Below, one piece after another: positions 42,786-51,258 of a DNA stretch of 64,000 nucleotides (position 1 is its first letter; each line of letters starts with the position of its first letter). The notes under the pieces are model-generated. The model was given only the letters and a program-made list of their open reading frames with translations, did no database searches and was not told the origin of the DNA. Position numbers and translations under genes: made by a program. The stretch lies in NCBI GenBank assembly GCA_946222885.1, contig CAMIAK010000007.1, positions 1-64,000 of the forward strand. The letters run 5' to 3'. Source of the stretch: an uncultured Nesterenkonia sp. (lineage in GTDB: Bacteria; Actinomycetota; Actinomycetes; Actinomycetales; Micrococcaceae).

Positions 42786-44615
42786 TCAGCTGTAGAGCTT
42801 CTCGATCTGCGCGGAGAAGTCCTGGATGACCTTGTGCCGCTGCAGCTTCATCGAGGGGGTCAGATGCCCTGAGGCCTCAGAGAGCTCGGCGTCGAGGATC
42901 TCGAACTTCCGGATGGACTCGGCGCGGGAGACCTGCTCATTGGCCTGGTCCACCGCCTTCTGGACCTCGGCGCGCAGGGACGTGTCCGCCGCGGCCTCGG
43001 ACAGGCTCCGGCCGCCCAGCGCGTCCGGGTCCAGGGTCACCAGGGCGCTCACGAAGGGACGGCCGTCCCCGACGACGACGCACTGGGCCACCTTCGGGTG
43101 GGAGCGCACCGCCTCCTCCAGGGGAGTGGGCAGCACGTTCTTGCCGCCTGCGGTGACGATCAGCTCCTTCTTACGGCCGGTGATGGTCAGGAAGCCGTCG
43201 GCGTCGAGCTCGCCCAGGTCCCCGGAGCGGAAGTAGCCGTCTTCGTCGAAGGCCTCCTGCGTGGTCTTCTCCGCCTCGTGGTAGCCGTCGAAGATGACCG
43301 GGCCCTTGAGCAGGACCTCGCCGTCCTCGGCGATCTTCACGGTGTTGCCGGGCACCGGCAGGCCCACTGAGCCGATGCGCGTGGCGCCGGGGACGTTCAG
43401 GGTGATCGGGGCGGTGGACTCGGTCAGGCCGTAGCCCTCCTGGACCGGCAGCCCGATGCCGGTGAAGAAGTGGGCGATCTCCGGGTTCAGCGGCGAGGCC
43501 CCGGAGACGAAGTGGGTGACGGCCCCGCCCATCCGGGCGTGCAGCTTGGAGTAGACCAGCTTGGAGAACACCGCGCGCTTGGCCTTCAGCGCGGCGCCGG
43601 GTCCCTTCCCGGTGCCGGAGGCGTGGGCCTGAAGAGCCTCGGAGTAGGCGATCGCAGTGGCCTTGGCGGCGTCGAAGATCTTCCCCCTGCCCTCGGCGTG
43701 GGCCTTGGCTGAGGCGCCGTGGTAGACCTTCTCGAAGACGCGCGGGACCGCCAGCACCCAGGTGGGGCGGAAGGAGCCGAGGTCCTCCACGAGGTTCTCG
43801 GTGCTGCCGGTGTGGGCGACCTGGATGCCCCGGTGCAGGCAGATCAGCTGCACGGCGCGGGCCAGCACGTGGGCCAGCGGCAGGAACAGCAGGGTGCGGG
43901 ACTCACCCTCGCCCAGGATGTCCTCGGCGAAGGGCAGGATGTTGGCAGCGCCCTCTGCGAGGTTGCGGTGGGTGATGCGCACGCCCTTCGGCTTCCCGGT
44001 GGTGCCGGAGGTGTAGACCAGGGTGGCGACGTCGTCGAGCCCGGCCGCGGAGCGGGCCTTCTCCAGCAGCTCGTCGGAGACCTCGGTGCCGTGGGAGGCG
44101 ATCGCCTCGAGCCCGGCAGTCTCACCGATGGCCAGGATCTCGACGTCCTTCGAGCTCATCCTGGCCGCGCCCTGGACCTTCTGGCGCAGCTGCTCGTCCC
44201 CGATCAGCGCCAGCTGTGCGCCGGAGTCGGCCAGCAGGTGGGCGATCTGGTGGGCGGAGCTGGTCTCATAGACCGGCACGGAGATCGCCCCGGCGAACCA
44301 GAGGGCCTGGTCGGCCACAGCCCAGGAGTAGCTGGTCGGAGACATCACTGCGACCTTGTCCCCGGGCTTCACGCCCAGGCCGATCAGCCCCTTGGCCACG
44401 CCGCGGACCTGTTCCACGAAGCTGGTGATGGAGACGTCCACCCAGCCGCCCGAACCGTTGGGGACCGCATAGACGGCCTTCTCCGGCGCGGAGGCCAGGA
44501 GCTCGAGGACGCCGTCGGTGACGTTGGTCGATTCGTCCAGGTGGGCGATCTGCTCGGTGGAGCTCTCGGTGATCGGCTCGGGGGAGGGCTGGTCAGCATG
44601 TTCGGTGGAAGTCAC
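42786..44615 (-). CDS. Long-chain acyl-CoA synthetase (AMP-forming)
   Basis: A 609-residue ANL superfamily enzyme that activates fatty acids as acyl-AMP then acyl-CoA. Motifs are YTSGTTGKPKGVRITHRN (P-loop), EGYGLTESTAPITLN, and GRKKELIVTAGGKNV (hinge and C-terminal domain). Length and motifs match the FadD15/long-chain ligase group common in actinobacteria. It is a single-gene unit convergent with galE, from which it is separated by a repeat element. Confidence 0.92.
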   Translation of the reverse strand: MTSTEHADQPSPEPITESSTEQIAHLDESTNVTDGVLELLASAPEKAVYAVPNGSGGWVDVSITSFVEQVRGVAKGLIGLGVKPGDKVAVMSPTSYSWAVADQALWFAGAISVPVYETSSAHQIAHLLADSGAQLALIGDEQLRQKVQGAARMSSKDVEILAIGETAGLEAIASHGTEVSDELLEKARSAAGLDDVATLVYTSGTTGKPKGVRITHRNLAEGAANILPFAEDILGEGESRTLLFLPLAHVLARAVQLICLHRGIQVAHTGSTENLVEDLGSFRPTWVLAVPRVFEKVYHGASAKAHAEGRGKIFDAAKATAIAYSEALQAHASGTGKGPGAALKAKRAVFSKLVYSKLHARMGGAVTHFVSGASPLNPEIAHFFTGIGLPVQEGYGLTESTAPITLNVPGATRIGSVGLPVPGNTVKIAEDGEVLLKGPVIFDGYHEAEKTTQEAFDEDGYFRSGDLGELDADGFLTITGRKKELIVTAGGKNVLPTPLEEAVRSHPKVAQCVVVGDGRPFVSALVTLDPDALGGRSLSEAAADTSLRAEVQKAVDQANEQVSRAESIRKFEILDAELSEASGHLTPSMKLQRHKVIQDFSAQIEKLYS

Positions 44616-44683
44616 GCGTGCAGTCTACCTATGGCCTGCCGGCTATGGCTGGCCCGGCCCCCGGCAGGGCCGGCGGGGAGCGC

Positions 44684-46249
44684 TCAGATCCAGGACCGGA
44701 GCCACATGCGCAGCCTCCACTGCTCGGTGGGGATGAGCTCCCCGGTCCAGATGGGATGGAAGAACACGGAGGCCGCCACCGCCAGCAGCAGGAAGCTCAG
44801 CACGACGGCGGTGTTGCGCCGCCTCATCTCTGCGGGCCGCCTGCTGCCGGGGCCGGTCCCGGCGCGCAGCACCAGCCCGGCCAGCGCCACCAGCGTGAGG
44901 ATCACGAAGGGGTGGAAGCTGATCGTGTAGAAGAAGAACATGGTGCGGTCGGGGAACAGCAGCCAGACGGCGAAGCCGCCCGCATAGCCGGCCAGGATCG
45001 CGCCGTGGCGCCAGTCCCGGCGGCCCAGCCAGAGGAGCAGCACCACGACGACGCCGGCCAGTGCGGCCCACCAGATCAGCGGGTTGGCCAGGTCGAGGAT
45101 TGCGGAGGAGCATGCCTCGGCCGTGCAGACGGTCCCTTCGTCCCAGGGGAGGGACTCGCCCTGCTCATAGGACTGGTAGTGCATGGACACCGGGCGTCCC
45201 ATGAACAGCCAGGTCCAGGGGGAGGAGGCGTAGTCGTGTCCGTCGGTGAGCCCCTGGTGGAAGCCTGTGGCGTCGGAGTGGTATGCCCACAGGGAGCGCA
45301 GCGGGCCCGGGACCAGCGCGGCGAGTCCCTCGGCCTGGTTCTCGGTGTGCCACTGCCGGTAGGAGCCGGTGGAGGTCAGCAGCCAGCCCGCCCAGGAGGC
45401 GATATAGGTGGCCAGCGCCAGCGGCAGCACGGTGACCGCCGCCCAGGGCAGGTCCCGGGTGAGGCCGCTGAAGGCCCAGCGCCGGATGCCCGCGGCACGG
45501 CGGGCCTGCAGGTCCCACAGCACCACCATCATCCCGAAGGCGGCCACGAAGGCGAGGGCGGAGAGCTTGACCGCCGTCGCTGCTCCCAGCAGGACGCCGG
45601 CGGCGAAGAGCCAGGGGCGCCGAAGCAGCCAGGGGCCGGCGTCGGGAAGCAGATCCTGCCGGGGCTGCCGCTCAGCCCAGGCGGCCAGCCGGCGGCGGGT
45701 GCGGTACCGGTCCAGCAGCAGGGCTCCGAAGGCCGCCAGCACGAACAGCATCAGGAAGATGTCCAACATCGCCACCCGGCTCATCACCAGGTGGTGGCCT
45801 TCGACGGCGGTCAGCACCCCCGCCGCCGCGCCCAGGAACACAGAGCGGAACATGCGCTGGGCGATCAGCGTGATCAGCAGGACGCCCAGGGTCCCGGCCA
45901 CTGCGGCGGAGACCCGCCAGCCGAAGGCCGAGTCGATCCCGAAGAGCTGGATCCCGAGGGCGATCAGCCACTTCCCCAGCGGGGGGTGCACCACATAGGA
46001 GCCCTCATCGGTGGGGGAGGCGGTGCCGGAGAGCCACATGTCATCGGCGCCCTCGGGCCAGACCAGCTCATGCCCGGCGGTCAGCAGGGCGTAGGCGTCC
46101 TTGGCGTAGTAGGTCTCGTCGAAGATCAGCAGATGCGGGTTGCCCAGGTTCTGCAGGCGAAGGGCCCCGGCCAGCGCGGTGATCAGCAGCGGGACGAGCC
46201 AGCCCAGGCGTCCGGGGCGGTAGGGCCGCGCACCCAGCTTCTCTTCCAT
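44684..46249 (-). CDS. Protein O-mannosyltransferase (PMT, GT39) family protein
   Basis: A 521-residue membrane protein with about ten spans. The first external loop has DETYYAKDAYALL, whose Asp-Glu pair is catalytic in PMT enzymes, and HPPLGKWLIALG follows, also typical. The family moves mannose from polyprenyl-phosphate-mannose to Ser/Thr of exported proteins. Cys-containing loop VCTAEACSS lies late in the protein. The ATG at 46249 is right for the family; the frame runs on upstream to 47098 only as an antisense shadow of rsmI. It is divergent from rsmI with a 21-base gap. Confidence 0.9.
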   Translation of the reverse strand: MEEKLGARPYRPGRLGWLVPLLITALAGALRLQNLGNPHLLIFDETYYAKDAYALLTAGHELVWPEGADDMWLSGTASPTDEGSYVVHPPLGKWLIALGIQLFGIDSAFGWRVSAAVAGTLGVLLITLIAQRMFRSVFLGAAAGVLTAVEGHHLVMSRVAMLDIFLMLFVLAAFGALLLDRYRTRRRLAAWAERQPRQDLLPDAGPWLLRRPWLFAAGVLLGAATAVKLSALAFVAAFGMMVVLWDLQARRAAGIRRWAFSGLTRDLPWAAVTVLPLALATYIASWAGWLLTSTGSYRQWHTENQAEGLAALVPGPLRSLWAYHSDATGFHQGLTDGHDYASSPWTWLFMGRPVSMHYQSYEQGESLPWDEGTVCTAEACSSAILDLANPLIWWAALAGVVVVLLLWLGRRDWRHGAILAGYAGGFAVWLLFPDRTMFFFYTISFHPFVILTLVALAGLVLRAGTGPGSRRPAEMRRRNTAVVLSFLLLAVAASVFFHPIWTGELIPTEQWRLRMWLRSWI

Positions 46250-46255
46250 CGTGGC

Positions 46256-46261
46256 TATGCT
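46256..46261 (+). promoter_or_regulatory. -10 box TATGCT of rsmI
   Basis: TATGCT lies 9 bases before the ATG at 46271 in the very short gap between the divergent rsmI and PMT genes; a leaderless or nearly leaderless transcript is likely. Confidence 0.45.
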
Positions 46262-46270
46262 ACTTGGACC

Positions 46271-47149
46271 ATGGGACATGACACCGACTCCCTCTGGGAG
46301 ACCCCCATCGTGCTGGCCGCGACCCCGATCGGGAACCTGGGCGACGCCACCGACCGTCTGCGCCGGCTGCTGCTGAGCGCGGAGGTCGTGGCCGCCGAGG
46401 ACACCCGCCGCACCCGGCACCTCTGCCAGGCCCTGGGGATCAGCGCCCCGGGCCGGTTCCTGAGCCTGCACGAGCACAACGAGGCCTCCCGCTCCGAGGA
46501 GATCGTGGAGGCCGCAGCCGGCGGGACCACCGTCCTGGTGGTCTCCGACGCCGGCATGCCCGCCGTCTCCGACCCCGGGTTCCGCCTGGTCACAGCCGCC
46601 ATCGAGGCCGGTGTCGGGGTCACGGTGGCCCCGGGCGCCTCCGCGGCGACCACGGCGCTGGCGCTCTCCGGGCTGCCCACCGACCGGTTCACCTTCGCCG
46701 GGTTCCTGCCGCGCAAGGCCGGTGACCGGCGTCGTCTGCTGGAACGGCTGGCCGGGGAGGAGTGGACCACCGTGCTCTTCGAGTCCCCGCATCGGATCTC
46801 CGCGACGGTGGCCGAGCTGGCCCGGGAGCTGGGGGAGTCCCGGCCGGCTGCGCTGTGCCGGGAGCTGACCAAGCGGCATGAGGAGGTGCTGCGCGGCAGC
46901 CTCGGGGAGCTCGCGGGCACACTGGCCGGACGTGAGCAGGAGGGCCGGCTGCGCGGGGAGATGGTGCTGGTGCTCGGAGGCGTCGCCCCCGGCCAGGAGC
47001 AGGGGGTGACCCTGGAGGAGCTGGCGGCCCAGGTCGTGGCCCGGGCCGCCGCGGGGGAGAAGCTCAGGGCCGCGGCCAAAGAGGTCGCCGCCGGTCATGA
47101 GGTCAGCTCTCGCGAGCTCTACGACGCCGCGCTCGCCCTGCGAAAGTGA
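46271..47149 (+). CDS. rsmI: 16S rRNA (cytidine-1402-2'-O)-methyltransferase
   Basis: A 292-residue SAM-dependent methyltransferase of the tetrapyrrole methylase fold that modifies the ribose of C1402 in 16S rRNA. Motifs are ATPIGNLGDATDR, AEDTRRTRHL, SLHEHNE and VVSDAGMPAVSDPG, all typical of RsmI. The ATG at 46271 gives the right N-terminus for the family; the frame is open much further upstream because of high GC. In many actinobacteria it lies divergent from the PMT gene, as here. Confidence 0.95.
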   Translation: MGHDTDSLWETPIVLAATPIGNLGDATDRLRRLLLSAEVVAAEDTRRTRHLCQALGISAPGRFLSLHEHNEASRSEEIVEAAAGGTTVLVVSDAGMPAVSDPGFRLVTAAIEAGVGVTVAPGASAATTALALSGLPTDRFTFAGFLPRKAGDRRRLLERLAGEEWTTVLFESPHRISATVAELARELGESRPAALCRELTKRHEEVLRGSLGELAGTLAGREQEGRLRGEMVLVLGGVAPGQEQGVTLEELAAQVVARAAAGEKLRAAAKEVAAGHEVSSRELYDAALALRK

Positions 47150-47330
47150 GCCCCCGGCCGCAGGCTGTGCAATTTTCTGGCGATCAGAAACATAGAAGAA
47201 ACATTTTCGTTGCCCACGGCAAACTGCTCGAAACGATCGAGGGCTAGATTGTTGCTCTGACAGCGGGTAATGTCTCGCTCACTGTGAGACAACTCGCACT
47301 CGCATCGAGCATCCGTGAGGGGATGAGAAT
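47150..47330. promoter_or_regulatory. Upstream region of the amino acid symporter gene
   Basis: This 181-base gap is less GC-rich than most of the window. It includes tttctggcgatcagaaa (a short palindrome near 47173) and a TAGATT box at about 47246 that could be a -10. A gaggggatgag motif just before the ATG at 47331 is the ribosome binding site. The leader would be about 75 bases long, which leaves room for control. Confidence 0.4.
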
Positions 47331-48908
47331 ATGAGTTATGAGGATTCGCTGCTGATCGCAGCGGCAGAGGCTGAGGAAGAGACCTCGGCGGTCCAGAACG
47401 TCGCTGAGACCATCGACGGCTGGTTCGGCTCCGTCAACGAGGTCCTGGGCAGCATCATCTTCGCAACCGTCCCGATCGGCGACACCGACGCCTATGTGGT
47501 GGTGCTGTGGTCGATCCTGGCGGCCATCGCCTTCTCCGTCTACTTCGGATTCATCCAGCTGCGCAGCGCACCGGTCAGCATCGAGACCGTGCGCGGCAAG
47601 TGGACCACGGACAAGGATCCCGGGGAGGTCACCCACTTCCAGGCGCTGACCTCCGCGACGGCGGCCACGGTCGGACTCGGCAACATCGCCGGTGTGGCCG
47701 CGGCGATCTCCATGGGCGGGCCCGGCGCCACCTTCTGGATGATCCTGGCCGGCATCTTCGGCATGTGCACCAAGTTCGTGGAGTGCACCCTCGGCGTGAA
47801 GTACCGCTACATCGATGAGGACGGCGTCGTCCACGGCGGCCCGTTCCAGTACCTGAAGGTCGCCTTCGCCAAGCTCGGCCGCATCCCCGTGGCCATCATC
47901 ACCGGCATCTTCGCCGTGGCGATCATCCTCTTCGGCGTCGTCGGCGGCGGCATGTTCCAGGCCAACCAGGCCTACTCGCAGCTGCGCGCGGCCACCGGCG
48001 GCGAGGACGGCTTCTTCGGCAGCGAGCTCGTCGCTCTGATCTTCGGCATCGTCTTCGCCACCCTGGTCGGCATCGTCATCATCGGCGGCATCAAGTCCAT
48101 CGGCAGCGTGACCGCCAAGCTGGTCCCGGCCATGGCGCTGGTCTACGTGGTGGCCTGCCTGATCGTCATCGGCTTCAACTTCTCCAACATCCCGCACGCC
48201 ATGGGTGAGATCATCACCGGCGCCTTCTCCCCGGAGGGCATCCAGGGCGGCGTGCTCGGCGTGATCATCATCGGTGTCATGCGTGCGGCGTTCTCCAACG
48301 AGGCCGGCATCGGCTCCGCTCCGATCGCCCACTCCGCGGTCAAGACCCGCCGTCCGGTCTCGGAGGGGTTCACCGCCATCCTCGAGCCCTTCATCGACAC
48401 CGTCGTGGTCTGCACCATGACCGCCCTGGTGATCATCTTCGCCTGGCCGCCGGAGTACGACGAGGCCCTGGCCGAGGGCGCCGGCGACGTCGCACTGACC
48501 TCCGCGGCGTTCAACACCTTCATCCCCGGCTTCGACATCATCCTGACCGTGGCCGTGCTGCTCTTCGCCTTCTCCACCGTCATCACCTGGTCCTACTACG
48601 GCATCCAGGCATGGCGTCACCTCTTCGGCAAGAGCCAGCTCTCGGACACGCTGTTCCGGGTGTTCGTCCTGGTCCTGATCGTGGCGGGCTGCCTGGTCAC
48701 CGTCGGCAACATCTTCGACATCGCCGACTCGGCACTGTTCGCCTGCATCTTCATCAACGTGATCGGCTGTGCGATCCTCGCGCCGCGGGTCAAGGAGGAG
48801 ATGAAGCAGTACCTGGCCGACCGCAGGGCCGGCCGGCTCATGGAGGACCCGGAGCCGCTGCCGCACCAGATCAAGGAGCAGCAGCGGGCTGACGCCGAGC
48901 AGCGCTGA
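47331..48908 (+). CDS. Sodium:alanine symporter (AGCS family)
   Basis: A 525-residue membrane transporter that takes up alanine or glycine with sodium. Signature regions are ATVGLGNIAGVAAAISMGGP and SNEAGIGSAPIAHSA, both diagnostic of the AGCS family. About 11 membrane spans are expected. The first 45 residues are an acidic N-terminal extension before the first span. It ends in a strong intrinsic terminator at 48943-48989 and is a single-gene unit. Confidence 0.93.
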   Translation: MSYEDSLLIAAAEAEEETSAVQNVAETIDGWFGSVNEVLGSIIFATVPIGDTDAYVVVLWSILAAIAFSVYFGFIQLRSAPVSIETVRGKWTTDKDPGEVTHFQALTSATAATVGLGNIAGVAAAISMGGPGATFWMILAGIFGMCTKFVECTLGVKYRYIDEDGVVHGGPFQYLKVAFAKLGRIPVAIITGIFAVAIILFGVVGGGMFQANQAYSQLRAATGGEDGFFGSELVALIFGIVFATLVGIVIIGGIKSIGSVTAKLVPAMALVYVVACLIVIGFNFSNIPHAMGEIITGAFSPEGIQGGVLGVIIIGVMRAAFSNEAGIGSAPIAHSAVKTRRPVSEGFTAILEPFIDTVVVCTMTALVIIFAWPPEYDEALAEGAGDVALTSAAFNTFIPGFDIILTVAVLLFAFSTVITWSYYGIQAWRHLFGKSQLSDTLFRVFVLVLIVAGCLVTVGNIFDIADSALFACIFINVIGCAILAPRVKEEMKQYLADRRAGRLMEDPEPLPHQIKEQQRADAEQR

Positions 48909-48942
48909 GCCGCTCGATCCGGATAACACCATAGAGAGGAAC

Positions 48943-48989
48943 GCGGTGCCCCGCCGGGAGGACGACTCCCAGCGGGGCACCGCCCTTTT
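48943..48989 (+). terminator. Intrinsic terminator after the alanine symporter gene
   Basis: A 12-base perfect stem (gcggtgccccgc, 48943-48954, with gcggggcaccgc, 48972-48983) encloses a 17-base loop and is followed by ccttttgt. The stem is GC-rich and the T-run is short, as usual in high-GC genomes. Confidence 0.85.
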
Positions 48990-49022
48990 GTGGACCTCCC
49001 CCCTCCCCCTGCCTCTGCTCCC

Positions 49023-49093
49023 GTTGTGTGGGCGTTTTCTGGCGTTCTGAGACGTAGTTTCGCTCTGAAAACGCCAGAAAACGCCCACACAAC
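49023..49093. repeat. About 70-bp inverted repeat element, copy B
   Basis: Perfect 24-base arms (49023-49046 and 49070-49093) begin gttgtgtgggcgttttctgg and enclose a 23-base loop. It lies after the symporter terminator and before the DUF559-like gene. The arms match copies A and C, while the loop sequences differ. Confidence 0.9.
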
Positions 49094-49159
49094 CTGGGGG
49101 AGCCGTGCCCTGTGGAGAACCCCGACGACGGCGACCCTGGCTGGGACAGAATGAACGGC

Positions 49160-50089
49160 ATGCGACGTCCCGGCCCGATCCCCGACCAGCTCGCCGGTCA
49201 TGCCTTGACACCGGGGCGCCTCAGCCGTGAAGGGATCCATGCCGAACGTCTTTACCGGGAGGACGTGGTCCGCATCTCGTGGGGCGTCCACCGTCAGGTT
49301 CCGGAGCTGCCGCTGAGTGTGGAGGAGCGAGCCCTCGCTCTGGGGGAGTCGTTGTCCGACGTCTGCCTCTCGCATGCCACGGCAGCCGCCTGCTTGGGCC
49401 TCTGGCTGCCTCCGGAGGTCAGAGACGATCCTCGGATCCATCTGACTCAGCCGGCGGGGACCACCCGGCGGATACGACGTCCGGAGACGGTCGGACATCG
49501 GCGGCCGCTGAACCCGGAGGATGTCGTCAGCATCGGGGAGGTCCGGGTCACCTCTCCGGCAAGGACATGGTTCGACCTGGCTGCGAGCTGCTCAGTGAGG
49601 AGTTTGGTGATGCTGGGCGACCACCTGGTCCGCAAGCCCCGCCCCAGGTTCGAAGCCAGGCACGAACCTCACGCGACGATCACCGAGCTGCAGCGGAACA
49701 TCGACCGTGCGGGCAAGGTCAAAGGGAAGACGCGTGCCCGCGGAGCGGTGGAGATGGTTCGTATCGGGGCGGATTCGGTGAGGGAGACGGCCCTCCGGCT
49801 GGCCATCGTGGAGGCGGGCTTGCCGGAGCCTCAGCTGCAGGTTCTGGCGGACCCGTCCCTGCCGTTCAGTCACCCGGCGGATATGGGGTATCCGGGACTG
49901 AAGATCGCCATCCAATACGACGGGGAGACTCACTTCACGCCGGAGCGCGCACGCTGGGACCAGGCTCGGAACAACGCTTTCCTCTCCCAGGGGTGGCTTC
50001 TGCTGCTGTTCAACGGCGACGACGCGCGTGATGGTTTCCGGCGCAGCGTCGCCCAGGTGAGGGCGGCGATCCATACCCGCACCTCTTGA
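49160..50089 (+). CDS. DUF559/AbiEi-like protein of unknown function
   Basis: A 309-residue protein of a type frequent in Micrococcales. The N-terminal half suits a winged-helix/AbiEi-like region (GHALTPGRLSREGI, then LSHATAAACLGLWLPP), and the C-terminal part has a Vsr/DUF559-like nuclease-fold pattern (YPGLKIAIQYDGETHF, WDQARNNAFLSQGWLLLLFN). The likely catalytic residues are Asp/Glu in YDGETH. Members are often annotated as hypothetical or as type IV antitoxin-like; no cognate toxin gene lies next to it. The ATG at 49160 or 49151 is the start. It is flanked on both sides by the same 70-bp inverted repeat, which is unusual. Confidence 0.6.
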   Translation: MRRPGPIPDQLAGHALTPGRLSREGIHAERLYREDVVRISWGVHRQVPELPLSVEERALALGESLSDVCLSHATAAACLGLWLPPEVRDDPRIHLTQPAGTTRRIRRPETVGHRRPLNPEDVVSIGEVRVTSPARTWFDLAASCSVRSLVMLGDHLVRKPRPRFEARHEPHATITELQRNIDRAGKVKGKTRARGAVEMVRIGADSVRETALRLAIVEAGLPEPQLQVLADPSLPFSHPADMGYPGLKIAIQYDGETHFTPERARWDQARNNAFLSQGWLLLLFNGDDARDGFRRSVAQVRAAIHTRTS

Positions 50090-50160
50090 GTTGTATGGGC
50101 ACTTTCTGGCGTTATCGGCGTCGTCGGGCCACGCATAACGCCAGGAAACGCCCACACAAC
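50090..50160. repeat. About 70-bp inverted repeat element, copy C
   Basis: Arms at 50090-50115 and 50135-50160 are complementary with three mismatches and match copies A and B (right arm ends cgcccacacaac). It begins at the stop codon of the DUF559-like gene and ends before tatD. Confidence 0.85.
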
Positions 50161-50182
50161 GGGAGGGAGGGGAGGGCCCCGG

Positions 50183-50188
50183 TAGAGT
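50183..50188 (+). promoter_or_regulatory. -10 box TAGAGT of the tatD-rsmA unit
   Basis: TAGAGT lies 8 bases before the GTG start of tatD at 50197, with no ribosome binding site in between, predicting a leaderless transcript. Confidence 0.55.
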
Positions 50189-50196
50189 GGGGGACC

Positions 50197-51258
50197 GTGA
50201 GCGAAGCGTCAGAGAACCAGTCTGAGGGCCCGGCGGCAGCTGCCGTCCCGGGCCCGGACACGGCTGTCCCAGGCCCGACGACGGGCGGTGCGGGCGCTCA
50301 GTCCGTGACCCCCGGCCGGACGCCGCCCGCCTACATCCCGCGGGAACAGCCCCAGGCCCCCGGCGGGGGCCCGGTGCGCAGCGCCACGGAGGAGAAGTCC
50401 AAGAAGAGGCGCCGCCTGGAGTACCCGCCGGCCCCGGAGCCGCTGCGGGTCCCCGTGATCGACAACCATGCGCACCTCGACTTCCGCGACGGGCAGGTCG
50501 CCGTCAGCCTGGCCGAGCACCTGGACACCGCCGCCGCACTGGGCGTGGCCGGGGCCGTCTGCGTGGGATACGACGTCGCCTCCAGCGAGTTCTCCGTGCA
50601 GGCCGCGCATTCCGACCGGCGGGCCAAGGCTGCCGTCGCCCTGCACCCCAACGATGCCCCCGTCCTCGCGGAGCGGGGCGAGTACGACGCCGCCTTCACC
50701 CGGATCGCCGAGCTCGCCCAGGACGAGGAGGTCGTCGCCGTCGGGGAGACCGGCCTGGACTACTTCCGCACCGGGGAGGACGGCGTCGCAGCGCAGAAGC
50801 AGAGCTTCCGGGACCACATCGCCCTGGCCGCAGGCCGCGGCCTGGCGATGCAGATCCACGACCGGGACGCCCACGAGGACGTCGTCGCCACCCTCAGGGA
50901 CGCCCCCGAGCTGCCGCGCAGCGTGGTCTTCCACTGCTTCTCCGGCGACGCCGAGCTGGCCCGCATCTGCAATGAGAACGGCTGGTACATGTCCTTCGCC
51001 GGGACGGTCACCTTCAAGAACTCCGGAGACCTGCGCGAGGCGCTCGCCGTCGCCGATCCGCACCTGATCCTGGTGGAGACCGACACCCCGTTCCTCACTC
51101 CGCATCCCTACCGCGGCCAGCCCAACGCGCCCTACCTGATCCCGCAGACCATGCGGCTGATGGCCGAGGTCCGCGGCCTCGACGGCGACGCCGGCCTGGA
51201 CAGCCTCTGCCAGCAGGTCATGCTCAACACTGCGCAGGCCTACGGGAGCTGGGCATGA
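50197..51258 (+). CDS. TatD family deoxyribonuclease
   Basis: A 353-residue metal-dependent hydrolase of the TatD family. Metal and catalytic motifs are DNHAHLDF, VGETGLDYFR, FHCFSGDAELA and VETDTPFLTPHPYRGQPN. The first about 85 residues are a low-complexity, Gly/Pro/Ala extension that is not in the core family. tatD is followed by rsmA with a 4-base overlap and then ispE, a conserved actinobacterial order. Confidence 0.92.
   Translation: MSEASENQSEGPAAAAVPGPDTAVPGPTTGGAGAQSVTPGRTPPAYIPREQPQAPGGGPVRSATEEKSKKRRRLEYPPAPEPLRVPVIDNHAHLDFRDGQVAVSLAEHLDTAAALGVAGAVCVGYDVASSEFSVQAAHSDRRAKAAVALHPNDAPVLAERGEYDAAFTRIAELAQDEEVVAVGETGLDYFRTGEDGVAAQKQSFRDHIALAAGRGLAMQIHDRDAHEDVVATLRDAPELPRSVVFHCFSGDAELARICNENGWYMSFAGTVTFKNSGDLREALAVADPHLILVETDTPFLTPHPYRGQPNAPYLIPQTMRLMAEVRGLDGDAGLDSLCQQVMLNTAQAYGSWA

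Noticed and set aside
44618..46270. Upstream extension of the rsmI frame
   Set aside because: This part is antisense to the PMT gene; the RsmI family begins at the ATG at 46271.
42700..50160. CRISPR array from the spaced repeats
   Set aside because: The repeats are palindromic, thousands of bases apart, and separated by whole genes; there are no spacers and no cas genes.
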